The notes below the pieces were generated by a model. It did no database searches. It saw only the letters and a program-made list of their open reading frames with translations, and was not told the DNA's origin. From the NCBI GenBank assembly GCA_902475375.1, contig CABRZC010000083.1, forward strand, positions 1 through 8,669: DNA of 8,669 nt, read 5' to 3'. Positions 1 through 6,590 of this stretch are shown in pieces. Every line of letters starts with the position of its first letter. Position 1 is the first letter of the stretch. The stretch comes from an uncultured Collinsella sp. (GTDB taxonomy: Bacteria; Actinomycetota; Coriobacteriia; Coriobacteriales; Coriobacteriaceae). Both the position numbers and the translations under genes were made by a program.

Positions 1-47
1 TGGTCAACTTGGTAAATAGTGGACATTTGTACCGTATTCACGCTTAC

Positions 48-58
48 TGTGCGATAAT
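48..58 (+). promoter_or_regulatory. Extended -10 promoter of the DegV-family gene
   Basis: The sequence TGTGCGATAAT contains an extended -10 element: TGC directly followed by GATAAT at 53-58. The best -35 match is TTGTAC at 27-32, at an over-long 20-bp spacing, so the extended -10 probably carries recognition. A start of transcription near 65 would give a leader of about 22 nt containing the AAGGAG site. The identical 11-mer is found in the promoter of the MetRS gene on the opposite strand. The assignment rests on motif matching only. Confidence 0.55.
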
Positions 59-86
59 TTGCGCAGCAATGAGTAAGGAGCCTCAT

Positions 87-977
87 ATGAGTGATTTTGT
101 CCTGACCTGTGAATCTGCCGCCGACCGAACCCGTGAGTTCTTTGCGTCGCGCAATATCCCTGTCGTATGTTTTCATTACGAGATCGACGATGTTGTCTAT
201 ACGGACGATCTGTATCAGTCGATTGCGCCGGACGAGTTTTTTGCCCAGATTGCCGCGGGCGCCATGCCCAAGACGTCTCAGGTGAGTGTTGGTGAGTACG
301 AGGAGTTTTGGGAGCCGTTTGTTGCCGAGGGTAAAGACGTGCTGCACCTGGCGTTGTCGTCGGGTATTTCGGGCACGTATGGATCGGCCTGCGTTGCGGC
401 GCAGATGCTCGCGGATCGCTATCCCCAGGGCGGCAAGGTGCGCGTCATCGATTCGCTGGCGGCGTCTTCGGGCTTTGGCCTGCTGGCGGAATGTGCCGCC
501 GACGTTCGCGATAGCGGCGCTTCGCTCGACGAGACGGCCGCTTGGATTGAGAAGCATAAACTCAACCTTCACCACTGGTTTTTCTCGACCGATCTGTCGA
601 GCTACCTGCGCGGCGGTCGCATTTCGGCCGCGAGCGCGATCATCGGCACGGCGCTCAAGATTTGCCCACTCATGACGGTCGATTGCGAAGGTGAGCTGGC
701 GCCGCGTGAGAAGATTCGCACCAAGAAGCGCGCGATCTCCGAGATGGCCAAGACCGTGATGGCGCATGTGCAGGACGGCGCGAACTATTCGGGCAAGTGC
801 ATCATGTCGCACTCTGCGTGCCGCGAGGACGCCGAGGCCGTTGCGGCGCTGATAGAGGAACAAGTTCCGCAGCTCAAAGGCAAGATTGAGATCAATAGCA
901 TCGGCGCTCTGATTGGCTCGCATACCGGCCCTGGCACGGTGGCCGTCTTCTTTATGGGCGACAAGCGCGTGGATTAG
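87..977 (+). CDS. DegV family fatty-acid-binding protein (FakB-like)
   Basis: This 296-residue cytosolic protein has the full set of DegV-family signatures: KTSQVS at residues 62-67, LSSGISGTY at 90-98, IDS at 121-123, RGGRIS at 175-180 and HTGPG at 279-283. Family members bind a long-chain fatty acid in a buried pocket. Where a FakA kinase is present, they act as FakB, presenting the acyl group for phosphorylation so that exogenous fatty acids enter phospholipid synthesis. The length is normal for the family (about 280-300). The start at 87 is chosen because AAGGAG at 75-80 lies 6 nt upstream and the protein then begins with the typical first beta strand (SDFVLTCESAAD). An in-frame ATG at 9 would add 26 residues unlike the family and would lie upstream of the promoter. 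The gene is monocistronic in this window and converges on the next gene. No fakA is present here, so the FakB role is inferred from the family. Confidence 0.93.
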   Translation: MSDFVLTCESAADRTREFFASRNIPVVCFHYEIDDVVYTDDLYQSIAPDEFFAQIAAGAMPKTSQVSVGEYEEFWEPFVAEGKDVLHLALSSGISGTYGSACVAAQMLADRYPQGGKVRVIDSLAASSGFGLLAECAADVRDSGASLDETAAWIEKHKLNLHHWFFSTDLSSYLRGGRISAASAIIGTALKICPLMTVDCEGELAPREKIRTKKRAISEMAKTVMAHVQDGANYSGKCIMSHSACREDAEAVAALIEEQVPQLKGKIEINSIGALIGSHTGPGTVAVFFMGDKRVD

Positions 978-1042
978 CGTTTGTGGGCTGGTTGACGGTT
1001 TTAACGGCTGCGCCTGTCCCTCCTGACATTTGATAACAGAAA

Positions 1043-1075
1043 AAGGCCCGTCCCGTTGTTTGCGGGACGGGCCTT
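1043..1075 (-). terminator. Intrinsic terminator of the TIM-barrel gene, possibly bidirectional
   Basis: There is a perfect 13-bp stem (1043-1055 pairing with 1063-1075, AAGGCCCGTCCCG on the left arm) around a 7-nt loop. Read on the minus strand the stem runs into TTTTTCTGTT, a good U-tract, so it terminates the gene ending at 1086. On the plus strand the stem is followed by GCTGTTGCGG, which is a poor U-tract. It may still slow or fold the 3' end of the degV-family transcript that ends 65 nt before it. Confidence 0.9.
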
Positions 1076-1085
1076 GCTGTTGCGG

Positions 1086-2177
1086 CTAGCGTTTCTTTCC
1101 GCGGAAGAAGAAACCGTGCAGCGAGGGCTTGAGTCCGCGGTTGGCGCGACGCTCCTCGATATGATTGTGGATCGAAGCGACGCGTTCGATGACTTCGTCG
1201 GGGATCGGCACATCGGGATTCATGTTTTCGACCTGGCTGACCTCGGCGGCGGCGACCTGGTCGATAATGGGCACATCGTCGCGCGAGATGACAGGCGTGG
1301 CGTCTTCCTTCATCTTGCGATAGCGCTTCATCATGTCGGTCTGCAGCTGCTGGGCCGAAGGCGGCGTCCAGATGATGGCGTTGGCGCCGGCGGCGATGGT
1401 TTCGCGGATGCTCTCGGGCGTCTTGCCACCTGGTGCGATGAGCGGAAGGTTGGGATAGTGCTCGCGCAGTTCACGCAGGACCTGCGGCGTGTTCTTGCCG
1501 GCGGCGATGTTGAGGATCTTGGCTCCGGCGCGCACTTTGGCATGTGCATCATCGTCGCAACGTACGACCGTGGCGATGACGGGGATGTCGGCGATGTTGG
1601 TGATGTGCTCGACCATCTCGGCAGTAGCGGGGGAGTTGACCACGCAGCCCGCCGCGCCCTGCATCTCGGAGACGGCCGCCATCTGCACGGAGCGCTTGCC
1701 GGTGGTGGTGCCGCCACCAACGCCCACAAAGACCGGGCACTCGGCAACGGTCAGCAGCGCCTGCGTAATGGCGGGCTGCGGCGTGAAGGGGTAGACGGCA
1801 AACACGGCGTCGGCATTGGAATTGCGGATGACCGCCACGTCGGTGGTGTAGATGAGCGATTTGATGCGGCGGCCAAAGAGCGTAAAGCCGCTGGCCTCCT
1901 CGATCTCATCGGGCATGCGGAGGGCCGCCTTGCGCAGACGTCCGTCGATGGGCGGCGGCTCCATGGGCAAAAGGCCGTTGGGAGTTACGGCCACCTGGGG
2001 CTCGGTAAATTCGTCTGCAAGCTCTACCTCGGAGAAGTCGACCGAGGCGACGATGTCCTCGTGAACCTCGGCGGGAATATCAATGGGGGCTTGGTCGTTA
2101 GTCGCGGCAGGCGTATCGAAGGAACTGGTGGCGACAAAGGCGTCGACGCGCTCGTTCAAATCGTTGAGAGAATCCAT
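1086..2177 (-). CDS. Conserved protein with TIM-barrel-like phosphate-binding core, function unknown
   Basis: This is a 363-residue soluble protein with three parts. The N-terminal segment, about residues 1-65, is acidic and probably disordered. The central core, about 97-275, has alternating strands and helices. The C-terminal tail becomes strongly basic (FFFRGKKR). The core contains a glycine-rich loop VGVGGGTTTGKRS (151-163), strands PVIATVV (199-205) and AKILNIAAGKN (219-229), and then LIAPGGKTPESIRETIAAGANAI, read here in two parts as LIAPGGKTPES (246-256) and AGANAIIW (263-270). The last two resemble the phosphate-binding end of KDPG-aldolase and thiamine-phosphate-synthase type barrels. 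I cannot name a specific enzyme, and no canonical KDPG aldolase Schiff-base lysine context is obvious. The start at 2177 is the first Met; the ribosome site upstream is weak. Convergent with the DegV gene and divergent from a small membrane protein gene. The reading frame is certain, the function is not. Confidence 0.85.
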   Translation of the reverse strand: MDSLNDLNERVDAFVATSSFDTPAATNDQAPIDIPAEVHEDIVASVDFSEVELADEFTEPQVAVTPNGLLPMEPPPIDGRLRKAALRMPDEIEEASGFTLFGRRIKSLIYTTDVAVIRNSNADAVFAVYPFTPQPAITQALLTVAECPVFVGVGGGTTTGKRSVQMAAVSEMQGAAGCVVNSPATAEMVEHITNIADIPVIATVVRCDDDAHAKVRAGAKILNIAAGKNTPQVLRELREHYPNLPLIAPGGKTPESIRETIAAGANAIIWTPPSAQQLQTDMMKRYRKMKEDATPVISRDDVPIIDQVAAAEVSQVENMNPDVPIPDEVIERVASIHNHIEERRANRGLKPSLHGFFFRGKKR

Positions 2178-2207
2178 GGCGGTCCGTTTCTATGTTGTGC
2201 GGTCGGC

Positions 2208-2235
2208 AGTGTACGACCGGCGTTGCGAGTGCTAA
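2208..2235 (-). promoter_or_regulatory. Candidate promoter of the TIM-barrel gene
   Basis: On the minus strand TTAGCA (2235-2230) and TACACT (2213-2208) are separated by 16 bp, each matching four of six consensus bases. Transcription would start about 25-30 nt upstream of the ATG at 2177. The match is weak and could be chance. Confidence 0.3.
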
Positions 2236-2326
2236 ATCGTTTGACGAGTTGATTTTTCCCCGCCGCGCCATCCGTTAGACTGAAGGGCCGGCGAACGTGA
2301 AGGAGCTGTGGTGGCGGGAATCGAGG

Positions 2327-2335
2327 TGCTATCTT
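2327..2335 (+). promoter_or_regulatory. Candidate extended -10 of the small membrane protein gene
   Basis: TGC-TATCTT is an extended -10 element 34 nt upstream of the ATG at 2370, and would give a leader of about 28 nt. No good -35 is visible. A second possible -10, TAGACT at 2276-2281, lies further upstream and would give a longer leader containing the AAGGAG at 2300-2305. Confidence 0.35.
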
Positions 2336-2369
2336 GAATGTCCCGTATACAAAAGAGAGGTGACGCGGT

Positions 2370-2540
2370 ATGGAATTCTCGGCAATGTTGGGCTCGATTG
2401 GCCTATGCGTGGGCGCAATCGTTGCCGCCGCGGTCATCTACTTTGCGGTCACGGCCATTAAGGGCAAAAAGGCCGAGCGCAAGGAGCGCGAGGCACTTAA
2501 GCAGTGCCGTGACCAGCAGGACAAGCGCGCACGGAGATAG
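2370..2540 (+). CDS. Small single-pass membrane protein, 56 residues, function unknown
   Basis: Residues 1-30 form one hydrophobic segment (from about SAMLGSIGLCVGAIVAAAVI to FAVTAI). A highly charged, probably helical tail follows, starting KGKKAERKERE and ending DKRARR. The positive-inside rule puts the tail in the cytoplasm with the N terminus outside. The segment is too long and lacks a clear cleavage site for a plain signal peptide, so I read it as an anchor. A GAGAGGTGA ribosome site at 2355-2363 precedes the ATG at suitable spacing. Codon use is GC-rich at third positions, as in the neighbours. The gene runs divergently from the TIM-barrel gene and converges on the methyltransferase gene, with a 24-nt gap. 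I do not recognise a family. An overlapping ORF (2338-2568) in another frame has arginine- and serine-rich shadow composition and is not favoured. Confidence 0.72.
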   Translation: MEFSAMLGSIGLCVGAIVAAAVIYFAVTAIKGKKAERKEREALKQCRDQQDKRARR

Positions 2541-2565
2541 TTTGTTGAGTTGTGAATCCGTGCGC
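2527..2565. other. Inverted repeat spanning the convergent gene ends
   Basis: GCGCACGGA at 2527-2535 is repeated in inverted form as TCCGTGCGC at 2557-2565, giving a 9-bp stem with a 21-nt loop. It overlaps the last codons of the small membrane protein gene and the final base of the methyltransferase stop codon. No U-tract follows on either strand, so it is not a textbook intrinsic terminator, although it is the only structure between these two convergent genes. Confidence 0.5.
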
Positions 2566-3668
2566 TAGCTGCGTTTTCGGACCAGGGCGATATAGAAGCC
2601 CTCAAAGTCGCGACTGGGCGGAATGGTCAGCGTGCCGGGCATGCCGTTGGCAATGGCCGAGACGTGGCCCGCGGCGATGGCCTCGGTAAGGGCGTTGCAC
2701 TCGATATGCGGCTTGTCGCCGGTATCCTGTGCGCGACGCGCTTCGCTTTCGCTCGGCGTGCCGTCGAGGGGGATGAGCTCGCAATCCATGTGCTTGTCGA
2801 GGGCCTCTTGCAGGGCATCCTCGTTTTCCTGCGGCAAGATCGAACACGTCGAATAGACGAGCGTGCCGCCCGGTTTGAGGGCCCCCATGGCGCGGTCCAG
2901 AAGCGCGCGCTGCGAGCGGGCGCACTTGACGAGCAGCTGCTCGGTGAGGCCGCGCAAGCTCTTTTCGTTGCCGCTGATGACGGTGCCCGTGCCGGTGCAG
3001 GGAGCGTCGAGCAGGATGCGGTCAAAGCGGAAGAACTCGTCAAGCTCGCGTGCGTCAATACGCATGACGGGCACGTTTTTGGCGCCCTGGCGGCCCAAGT
3101 TGGCCTCGAGCTTTTCGGCACGGGGAATGCTCATCTCGCAGGCAGTGAGGTGCGCCTGTCCCTGGGTGAGGGCGGCGATCTGTGTCGTCTTGCCGCCGGG
3201 GGCCGCGCACATGTCCAGGATGTCCTCGCCGGCCTGCGCGCCCAGCACCAAAGGCGGCATCATGGACGACAGGCTCTGCAGGTAGATCTTGCCGTCACGG
3301 TAGATGTCGAGGTCCCACAGATCGGAAACCTGGGCCTCGGGCAGGATGAAGGCATCCTGATACCATGCGACGGGGCGGTGGGCGATCCCGGCGGCGTCGA
3401 GTGCCGCGGCGATGTCCTCGGCGGTCGCCTTGAGCGTGTTGGCGCGCAGCGTGACCGGGCGCGTGGCTGCGGCGCCAAAGCCTTCGATCATGAGCTCGGC
3501 ATCGGCAGGCGTGTAGGCGCCGGCAACCGTGTCGACCATAAAGCGCGGCAGGTCGGCGGCGCAGGGAAGGGCGGCAAGCTGGTCGGATAGCTCTGTAGCG
3601 GCAAATTGCCTGAGCTTGAGCTCGGGCTTAACCTGCTTTTTCTGCTTACGACGACGCGGCTTGGACAT
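2565..3668 (-). CDS. RsmB/NOP2/Sun family RNA cytosine-5 methyltransferase
   Basis: This 367-residue SAM-dependent enzyme methylates C5 of a cytosine in rRNA or tRNA. SAM-binding motif I is DMCAAPGGKT (152-161). Motif IV is DAPCTGTG (221-228) with Cys224, and motif VI is STCS (273-276) with Cys275. These two cysteines are the catalytic and release cysteines of the family. QSLSSMMPPLVL (131-142) and the C-terminal GFYIALVRK are also typical. Motif IV has TGTG where SGxG is usual. The N terminus is very basic (KPRRRKQKKQ) and could bind RNA. The NusB-like domain of E. coli RsmB is absent and no full PUA domain is obvious, so the exact target cannot be assigned. The start at 3668 has AAGGA 7 nt upstream. 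It lies 59 nt downstream of the MetRS gene on the same strand, with no terminator between, so co-transcription is likely. Confidence 0.92.
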   Translation of the reverse strand: MSKPRRRKQKKQVKPELKLRQFAATELSDQLAALPCAADLPRFMVDTVAGAYTPADAELMIEGFGAAATRPVTLRANTLKATAEDIAAALDAAGIAHRPVAWYQDAFILPEAQVSDLWDLDIYRDGKIYLQSLSSMMPPLVLGAQAGEDILDMCAAPGGKTTQIAALTQGQAHLTACEMSIPRAEKLEANLGRQGAKNVPVMRIDARELDEFFRFDRILLDAPCTGTGTVISGNEKSLRGLTEQLLVKCARSQRALLDRAMGALKPGGTLVYSTCSILPQENEDALQEALDKHMDCELIPLDGTPSESEARRAQDTGDKPHIECNALTEAIAAGHVSAIANGMPGTLTIPPSRDFEGFYIALVRKRS

Positions 3669-3727
3669 CCGTCTTTCCTTCCCGTCCCAAATTGACTACT
3701 TTCCGGGCACGTTGCTGCTGGCGTGCT

Positions 3728-5878
3728 TTAGTACTGGCTCTCGTGCTTGCTAAAGAAGTCGAAGCGCGGGGGCAGCGGCTTTACGCGGTGCTCGCCGGGC
3801 TTCTCGCCCAGGCTCTCCACAAACTCGTCCGTAGAGGCAAAGATGTTGTCCCAGCTAAAGAAGGCGATCGGATCGACGTCGAAGTATTCGCAGATGAGCT
3901 CGCAGCCGGCCGGGACGATGCCGTGCATCAGCACGGTCGCCACGCGCAGCTCGGTGAAGGCGTCGACCAGAGCTTGCTTCATGGCGGTGTTGGCCGGCTC
4001 ACCCTCGAGCTTGTTGGCGGCCTTGGAGGCATCGCTCCAGCGCTTGTTGGCGGCGCGCAGGTAGTCGTCGCACACGGCGAGCGCGCGGTGCGTCTCGAAC
4101 TTGTACATGGCCTGCTCAAAGGCAAGGGCGGCCTGCTCGGCAGCCTCGACCACGGCGGCGGAGGCGGCACCGGCGGGAATGCAGCCGTTGCGATAGGGGC
4201 TCTCGTCGCCCTCCTTGACGGCGACGCCGTAGAAGCAGCTGCGGGCCAGGCGGTTGAACACGCCGGTCAAAAGGGCGCTCTCCTTAAGGGCCGGGTCGAT
4301 AACGCGCTTGTCGTCACAGGCGCGCACCTCGTTGCCGTCCTTGTCCTTGCCGGTCACGCGGGTGTCATATGCCTTGGGGCTAAAGCTCACCGGCTTCTCG
4401 GATAGGCCGAGCGACAGCCAATGCGCGCGCATCTGCTCGCAGGTGTAGTGGTTGAGCAGGTCGTCTGCCGGCGGGGGAGGCGTCTGCGAGGACGAGCTGG
4501 CCTTTTTGCCCATGTAGAGCAGGTGATAGCAGGCGCTGACGGTGCTCTGCGTAAGGTCCCAACCCAGGGCCTCCCACATGGCGGTCTGCGCGATGCAGTA
4601 GAAGTAGATGTTGTCCTGACCGATGAACTGGTAGATCTGTGCGTCGTCAGAGCACCACCAGTCGCGCCAGTCGAGCGAGCTGTGCTGGTAGGTGGGTGCG
4701 GGTACCTGCGTGGAATCGGCGGCGGGCTCGCCCATGAGGGCGGCGTCCTGGGCGGCGACACCCTCAGTTACGCCGGCGGCCTTGGCATCGCGTGCGAGCA
4801 CGGTGCGGGTGTAGCTGATGGGCGCCCACAGGCTCTCGGGCCAGCACCAGCAGGTGACGTCGTTCACGCCGTCGACCTCGGGCACCGGAACGCCCCAGTC
4901 GATGTTGCCGGTGATGCGGAAGGGCACGAGCGCCTTGCCACTGCGGAAGCGCACGCCGCCGTTGGCGAGCACCGCGTGGGCGTCGTCGCGCTCCTTCCAG
5001 CTGGGGAAGGTGACGGTAAAGCTGCTCTTGTTGCCCTCGGGCTCCAGCACGGTGTGCTCGGGCAGCTGGTCCTCGACGGCGTCGAAAGCCTCGCGGAACT
5101 TGTTCTGGATGTAGAGCTGTGCCGGCAGCAGCCACTCCTCCATGGTCTTGGAGACCACGGAGCGAACCTGCGGGTTCTGGGCGAGCTTGGCGGTGTAGGT
5201 CTTCATAAAGTCGAGGTAGGCCGGCAGGTCAAAGTAGAGGTTGTCGACCGGGCGCAGCTCGGGCACCTCTCCGGTGAGCTGGCTCTTGGGCGCGATGAGC
5301 TCCTCGGGCTCAAACTGGTGACCCAGGTCGCACTCGTCGGCGTACGCCTTCTCGGACTTGCAGCCCTGGATGGGGCAGCGCCCGATCACCTGGCGGCCGT
5401 TGAGGAACGTGCCGGCCTTGGCATCGTAGAACTGCAGCGTGGAGCGCTTGGAGATGGTGCCCTGCTCGTGCAGGCGCTCGATAATCTCGGCGGTAACTTC
5501 GTTGTGAATCTGCGCAGCCGGCTCAAGGCCCGAGCCGCCGTAGATATCGCAGCTGATGTTGTAGTTGTTGAGGGTCTCGGCCTGGCGAGAGTGATTGGAC
5601 TCGACATACTCGCCGATGGACTTGTCGTAGCCTTCGTTCTCCTTGAGCTTGCGGTAGCTCTCCATGATGGGCGATCCGTAGCAGTCGGTGCCCGAGGTGA
5701 AGATGACATTCTCGCGGCCCAGACGGTCGCGCAGGAAGCGGGCGAAGAAGTCGGCCGGGACAAAGACGCCACCGACGTGGCCAAAGTGAAGGCCCTTGTT
5801 GCCGTAGGGCTCGCCGGCGGTAACGATGGCGCGGCGAGGCCAACTGGGACGGTCGTTCATGGAGTATTTGGATGCCAT
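3728..5878 (-). CDS. metG: Divergent methionyl-tRNA synthetase (class I tRNA ligase)
   Basis: This 716-residue class I aminoacyl-tRNA synthetase attaches methionine to tRNA. The Rossmann fold begins EPYGNKGLHFGH, with HFGH (31-34) as the HIGH motif, followed by TSGTDCYGSPIM (61-72). The zinc knuckle uses Cys168, Cys173, Cys183 and His187, and leads into the MetRS-like PEELIAPKSQLTG (191-203). Other family marks are NIDWGVPVPE (325-334), YQFIGQDNIYF (416-426) and a helical anticodon-binding domain from about 535. The KMSKS position reads KKASSSS (458-464), so the second lysine appears replaced by serine. The start at 5878 (MASKYS) is chosen because AAGGAG lies at 5883-5888. The in-frame ATG at 5971 would add 31 arginine-rich residues and would start within the promoter region. 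Upstream of the m5C methyltransferase gene, probably in one operon. A second, canonical MetRS elsewhere in the genome is possible, in which case this would be a paralogue. Confidence 0.88.
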   Translation of the reverse strand: MASKYSMNDRPSWPRRAIVTAGEPYGNKGLHFGHVGGVFVPADFFARFLRDRLGRENVIFTSGTDCYGSPIMESYRKLKENEGYDKSIGEYVESNHSRQAETLNNYNISCDIYGGSGLEPAAQIHNEVTAEIIERLHEQGTISKRSTLQFYDAKAGTFLNGRQVIGRCPIQGCKSEKAYADECDLGHQFEPEELIAPKSQLTGEVPELRPVDNLYFDLPAYLDFMKTYTAKLAQNPQVRSVVSKTMEEWLLPAQLYIQNKFREAFDAVEDQLPEHTVLEPEGNKSSFTVTFPSWKERDDAHAVLANGGVRFRSGKALVPFRITGNIDWGVPVPEVDGVNDVTCWCWPESLWAPISYTRTVLARDAKAAGVTEGVAAQDAALMGEPAADSTQVPAPTYQHSSLDWRDWWCSDDAQIYQFIGQDNIYFYCIAQTAMWEALGWDLTQSTVSACYHLLYMGKKASSSSQTPPPPADDLLNHYTCEQMRAHWLSLGLSEKPVSFSPKAYDTRVTGKDKDGNEVRACDDKRVIDPALKESALLTGVFNRLARSCFYGVAVKEGDESPYRNGCIPAGAASAAVVEAAEQAALAFEQAMYKFETHRALAVCDDYLRAANKRWSDASKAANKLEGEPANTAMKQALVDAFTELRVATVLMHGIVPAGCELICEYFDVDPIAFFSWDNIFASTDEFVESLGEKPGEHRVKPLPPRFDFFSKHESQY

Positions 5879-5959
5879 GGGACTCCTTCGCATATGGTGA
5901 GAGCGCACCCGGGCACAGGGCCTGGCTGCGCGGTGGTCAATTCGTGCATATCGTTCGAC

Positions 5960-5990
5960 ATTATCGCACACGAGGACGGGTACGTGGCAG
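5960..5990 (-). promoter_or_regulatory. Promoter of the MetRS gene
   Basis: On the minus strand the extended -10 TGTGCGATAAT covers 5970-5960. A partial -35, CTGCCA, lies at 5990-5985 with a 19-bp spacer. The expected leader is about 75 nt, which is too short for a T-box. The -35 region overlaps the promoter of the divergent membrane peptidase gene. Confidence 0.55.
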
Positions 5991-6002
5991 GGGCGCTATC
6001 CT
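5973..6002 (+). promoter_or_regulatory. Promoter of the DUF3267 gene, leaderless arrangement
   Basis: TATCCT at 5997-6002 matches a -10 element, with AGGACG at 5973-5978 as a weak -35 at 18-bp spacing. The usual distance from -10 to the start of transcription puts +1 at about 6009-6011, essentially on the ATG at 6011. No ribosome-binding sequence lies between the -10 and the ATG. Confidence 0.5.
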
Positions 6003-6010
6003 AAGATGCT

Positions 6011-6580
6011 ATGAATGAGATTTCCAACATACATGCGTTTGAGGACGAGGATTTTCTGCACGCCTGCTTTGTGTGGGGGATGGCGGTGCTTGGCGCATTT
6101 GCCGTGTGCCTGGTGCCGGTGTTTATGCTGCTGGGCGGGCCCGCGGACCTGGATGCGGCTGAAGCGGGCAGCTGGATGGCTGTCGTGGGCTGGATAGTCG
6201 GCTTGGCCGCGGTTTCGGCGGCGTCATTTGCCGTGCACGAGCTGGTGCACGGTGTGTTTTTTAAGCTGCTGGCGCCTTCGGGCGCGCAGGTGACCTTTGG
6301 GGCGAATCTCAAAACCTGCATGATTTACGCCTGCGCCGAAGGCGTGGTGTATTCGCGCCGGCGGTACATGGCGGTTTGCCTGGCGCCGACGGTTGTTGTG
6401 ACGACAGCGTTTGCCCTGGGGTTTGCGTTCTCGGGCTATCCGCTGTTGTGCTACCTGGTGGCCGGCTTGCATTTGTCGGGCTGTGTGGGCGACTGGTATT
6501 ACGTGTGGACCATTTTGCGCGACCGCCGTATTGTCGCCTGCGAGGACACGTCCTTTGGCGTGCGCTTTTTCGCAAGGTAG
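6011..6580 (+). CDS. DUF3267-type membrane zinc metallopeptidase
   Basis: This 189-residue integral membrane protein has the zincin motif HELVH at residues 76-80 at the end of a hydrophobic segment. H76 and H80 are predicted zinc ligands and E77 the catalytic base. Asp161, in GCVGDWYYVW near the end of the last hydrophobic stretch, is a likely third ligand. Hydrophobic segments fall at about 18-41, 55-74, 118-140 and 143-160. This arrangement fits the DUF3267 putative peptidases, whose substrates are largely unknown. The start at 6011 has no Shine-Dalgarno sequence but lies at the predicted +1 of a -10 element, so the mRNA is probably leaderless. The next in-frame Met (residue 24) would cut the first membrane segment. 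The gene is divergent from MetRS and is followed by a long inverted repeat and then queH. Confidence 0.85.
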   Translation: MNEISNIHAFEDEDFLHACFVWGMAVLGAFAVCLVPVFMLLGGPADLDAAEAGSWMAVVGWIVGLAAVSAASFAVHELVHGVFFKLLAPSGAQVTFGANLKTCMIYACAEGVVYSRRRYMAVCLAPTVVVTTAFALGFAFSGYPLLCYLVAGLHLSGCVGDWYYVWTILRDRRIVACEDTSFGVRFFAR

Positions 6581-6590
6581 TCTTTTTGGG

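Noticed and set aside
9..86. Upstream extension of the DegV protein from the ATG at 9
   Set aside because: The extension has no ribosome site, overlaps the promoter, and adds residues absent from the family. The start at 87 has AAGGAG at ideal spacing.
1056..2252. 398-codon open frame on the plus strand opposite the TIM-barrel gene
   Set aside because: Its composition is that of a codon-bias shadow (G/D/H/V-rich), it runs through the terminator hairpin at its start, and it has no ribosome site. The minus-strand frame has ordered strand and helix patterns and a terminator behind it.
2338..2568. 76-codon plus-strand frame overlapping the small membrane protein gene
   Set aside because: Its arginine- and serine-rich shadow composition and poor start context contrast with the good ribosome site and membrane-protein pattern of the 2370-2540 frame.
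2664..3590. 308-codon plus-strand open frame opposite the methyltransferase gene
   Set aside because: It is an antisense shadow; the minus-strand protein has both catalytic cysteine motifs and the SAM-binding motif.
5879..5953. T-box riboswitch in the MetRS leader
   Set aside because: The predicted leader is only about 75 nt and shows no T-box sequence, specifier loop or terminator hairpin.
5879..5971. Upstream extension of MetRS from the ATG at 5971
   Set aside because: It would start within the -10 region and add an arginine- and histidine-rich stretch. AAGGAG points to the ATG at 5878.
4421..6004. 527-codon open frame on the plus strand opposite the MetRS gene
   Set aside because: It is fully antisense to a gene with clear family motifs, has low-complexity V/L/G/A/D composition and no recognisable domain. 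Long stop-free antisense frames are expected in GC-rich coding DNA.
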